The position numbers were made by a program, and so were the translations under genes. 7,295 nt of DNA from Candidatus Poribacteria bacterium (GTDB lineage: Bacteria; Poribacteria; WGA-4E; PCPOR2b): NCBI GenBank assembly GCA_027296925.1, contig JAPUIP010000327.1, forward strand, positions 1 through 7,295, given 5' to 3'. The notes under the pieces were generated by a model. That model worked only from the letters and a program-made list of their open reading frames with translations. It did no database searches and was not told where the DNA came from. Positions 6,201 to 7,295 of the stretch are shown here, one piece after another; the stretch's first letter is position 1, and each line of letters opens with the position of its first letter.

Positions 6201-7229
6201 AGGGATATTGATCCGTATTTCTACGAGACAGAGAATCACTTGCTTTTTCCTTATCGGTTAATCGCGGACAAAGCAGTTTTAATTCCGGTAGAGGAAATGG
6301 AAGCGAAATATCCTCTGGCTTGGGCATATTTGAACGATGCGACCAATCGCGAGTTTCTGGAACAACGTGACCGAGGAAAGTATAAGAATCGAAGCAATTG
6401 GTATTGCTACAGCTATCCTCGCAACATGCACTTACAGGATCTGTCGAAGATTGTCCTGCCTGATGTTGCGGGGCGGGCAGAATTCGCTTGTGATTTTGAG
6501 GGGCGTCACATCATTGATACCGCCTATGCTATTCGGCCAAAAAAAGAGGTTGAAGTATCTCAGCTTGCGCTCACAGCAATTCTCAACAGTTCGTTAATGA
6601 CCTTCTTTTTGAAGCAAACCGGAACGGACTTGCGTGGGGGCTACTTCCGCATGAAGACAGCGTACCTAAATCCTTTCCCCGTGCCTCGCATCAACTTCAT
6701 CACCCCCGACGACGAACGCGACCGTCAACTCGAAAAAGCGGTGAAACTCTACGAGTTCTGCTTGAGCAAAGGGAGTACCGACTGCGTACTCGGCTTTGTG
6801 AAGTACCACCTCAGCGCCGAGCCGGAGCGTTCCGACGTCGTCCACGACCTGCTGGCATTCCTCGCCGAACAGATGATTGAGATGAACAAAGCCAAACGGG
6901 AGGAGATCCGCGGCTTCCTGCGGTGGCTGGAAAGAGCGATTGAAGCCGAAATCGATACGCTCAAGAACAAGACCGCGCTTCAGACTTACTACAATTTGGG
7001 GTTGAGTGAACTGATTGGCGTCTTGAAGAAAAACCGTCGGGCAATCGGCGTTGACCCATCGGGGCGAGATTTCCAGGAACTGCTTGAACGCGAGTTTACC
7101 GCGAGCCATGATAAGCTAACACCGCTGCTCGCTCGCCTCCAAAAGACCGACGAACTCATCGAGCAGGTCGTCTACCAACTCTACGGATTGACAGACGAAG
7201 AAATCGCAGTTGTGGAAGGCAAAGTGTGA
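3252..7229 (+). CDS. Single-chain type IIG (Eco57I-like) restriction-modification enzyme
   Basis: This 1325-residue protein joins DNA cleavage and adenine-N6 methylation in one chain. Residues 65-195 look like an HsdR-type PD-(D/E)XK nuclease: RPD with D104, GDAK with D135 and K137, and Q162-x3-Y166, followed by WGILTNGRQWRLY. A helical connector (about 250-475) includes LYAESRGLLP, YNGGLFNP and LGSIYEGLLEY. The methyltransferase has motif X at TGSYYTP (479-485), the S-adenosylmethionine-binding LDPATGSGHF (515-524), acidic D569 in YGVDVNP, and the catalytic NPPY (766-769). A helical insert of about 160 residues lies before NPPY. Residues 770-1150 hold the target-recognition region, ending in a TaqI-C-like LNSSLMTFFLKQ...LNPFPVP segment; the rest is charged and helical. 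There is no helicase, so it is neither HsdR nor a type III subunit; BREX PglX is a poorer fit because of the nuclease. AAGGGG at 3239-3244 supports the ATG at 3252. It is longer than Eco57I (about 1000 residues). Confidence 0.92.
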   Translation: MRSDQPAVNRMNNREADAVENRSLFSDYYLGSLITEHPQWGDTPDIESIYAEMNALYEAIRLNAEKLNEAQTEEDFIKPALELLGHAFEVQPSLQTSQGTKRPDYAFFASEAALNDAQPHVNTNALFKTAIAVGDAKVWSRDLDRKMTGRGNPFDNSNPSYQIDFYLRQTDKTWGILTNGRQWRLYNRQTSYRLDCFYQVDLSVILSGTKNLNAFRYFYCLFRRDAFLPDAEGRCFLDAVLAGSQQHTVGVSGDLKNRVYEALRLLIGGFLDHPRNAFDKTDPPLDEIHTNGLILLYRVLFILYAESRGLLPVENPDYAAHYSLAHLATEIHEKLDRGAPIIPTMTDYWARLRGLFALINDGWEDLIPQYNGGLFNPEQHPFLERHEFGNDVLAKVIDLLTRTKDGERITYRDLEVRHLGSIYEGLLEYQPRIAAEDMVIVSRKKKETIEPKAKHPNRDVAYPAATVYLLTDKGKRKSTGSYYTPDYIVRYIVENTLAPLCEGKSVDEILSLKILDPATGSGHFLVGVVDYLAEELVTHPQAPSISDDSDTEIAYWRRRVIESCVYGVDVNPMAVELAKLSLWLHTVAKGEPLSFLDHHIRCGNSLIGAQIRDLSHLPTLKQSRRKKVEEQTEFAMEFEFTQTVATAIGHYLLIEEMESRTADQIHAKEHELDIAQTMLRYHKGVANLWTSIYFGNDVSRSAYHQALNVLRSKKTVDLENLLCYRRAQKIAAEKRFFHWEIEFPEVFRDKYGREKDNPGFDAVVGNPPYVRSIRLKEVDLPVWSYYTTVYRTASAREFDIYLCFAEHGLEALKSDGRLGMILPNKWFTTRVGETIRSLLAAKQAVEQIVDFGHFQVFEGTTTYTCLLFLSGSPCDGIHVNVLQSVDGSVDPLPSIRGQWQTGEKSSEALDADSWTFALGPVAFLLEKLRGLSALSDIATVFSGVGTRADSVFFMQREGNRLYSRSLSRWVEIEDGAMRPALTGRDIDPYFYETENHLLFPYRLIADKAVLIPVEEMEAKYPLAWAYLNDATNREFLEQRDRGKYKNRSNWYCYSYPRNMHLQDLSKIVLPDVAGRAEFACDFEGRHIIDTAYAIRPKKEVEVSQLALTAILNSSLMTFFLKQTGTDLRGGYFRMKTAYLNPFPVPRINFITPDDERDRQLEKAVKLYEFCLSKGSTDCVLGFVKYHLSAEPERSDVVHDLLAFLAEQMIEMNKAKREEIRGFLRWLERAIEAEIDTLKNKTALQTYYNLGLSELIGVLKKNRRAIGVDPSGRDFQELLEREFTASHDKLTPLLARLQKTDELIEQVVYQLYGLTDEEIAVVEGKV

Positions 7230-7272
7230 TTGGAGCCTTCGTCCGAACAAAAGACGATTCTCAAAAGGATTG

Positions 7273-7295
7273 ATGGCCCTAGAGCGTGTTGACGA
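7273..7295 (+). CDS. Possible start of a downstream gene (truncated by window edge)
   Basis: An ATG at 7273 is preceded closely by AAAAGGA (7263-7269) and opens MALERVD before the window ends. It lies 43 bases after the stop of the restriction-modification gene on the same strand, with no terminator between them, so it could be co-transcribed. Seven codons do not allow any identification. Confidence 0.35.

Noticed and set aside
3252..7229. Possibility that the large gene is the BREX methyltransferase PglX or a type I HsdR
   Set aside because: It has an N-terminal nuclease motif set that PglX lacks and no helicase motifs as needed for HsdR; no other BREX or type I genes are visible in the window.

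Overview
The window looks like bacterial chromosome from a free-living, probably uncultivated environmental lineage. Genes are dense, Shine-Dalgarno sites are strong, and sigma70-like promoter elements can be read. The phytanoyl-CoA dioxygenase-like protein has an HGG variant motif. From memory, such proteins are common in marine and sponge-associated groups such as Poribacteria-like bacteria. No rRNA or phylogenetic marker is present, so the taxonomic guess is weak.

Left part (1-2991, all on the minus strand). Read in the direction of transcription, a good sigma70-like promoter (2963-2991) is followed by a small FmdB-family zinc-ribbon protein (2740-2925). Next come an amidase-signature hydrolase (1276-2682), a PhyH-family non-haem iron oxygenase (395-1246) and a MOSC-domain protein cut by the window edge (1-347). 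Gaps are 57, 29 and 47 bases, so the four genes could be one operon. The shared theme is small-molecule catabolism or detoxification: amide hydrolysis, iron-dependent oxidation and a MOSC protein. No substrate can be named from sequence.

Middle (2926-3251). This divergent intergenic region of about 326 bases holds the minus-strand promoter, a perfect 7-bp hairpin, a weak plus-strand promoter candidate and a small dyad just ahead of the next gene. I see no convincing gene in it.

Right part (3252-7229, plus strand). One very large gene of 1325 codons encodes a single-chain restriction-modification enzyme of the Eco57I/type IIG kind. It has an N-terminal PD-(D/E)XK-type nuclease, a helical connector, a gamma-class N6-adenine methyltransferase with an NPPY motif, a target-recognition region and a helical C-terminal tail. 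DNA for the target-recognition region is visibly more AT-rich than the rest of the gene, which suggests specificity-module exchange. A possible next gene starts at 7273 and runs off the edge.

The most notable items are the single-polypeptide restriction-modification enzyme with its compositionally distinct recognition module, and the oxygenase whose HxD iron motif appears to be HGG. I found no CRISPR array, tRNA, rRNA, insertion sequence or clearly new multi-gene system.
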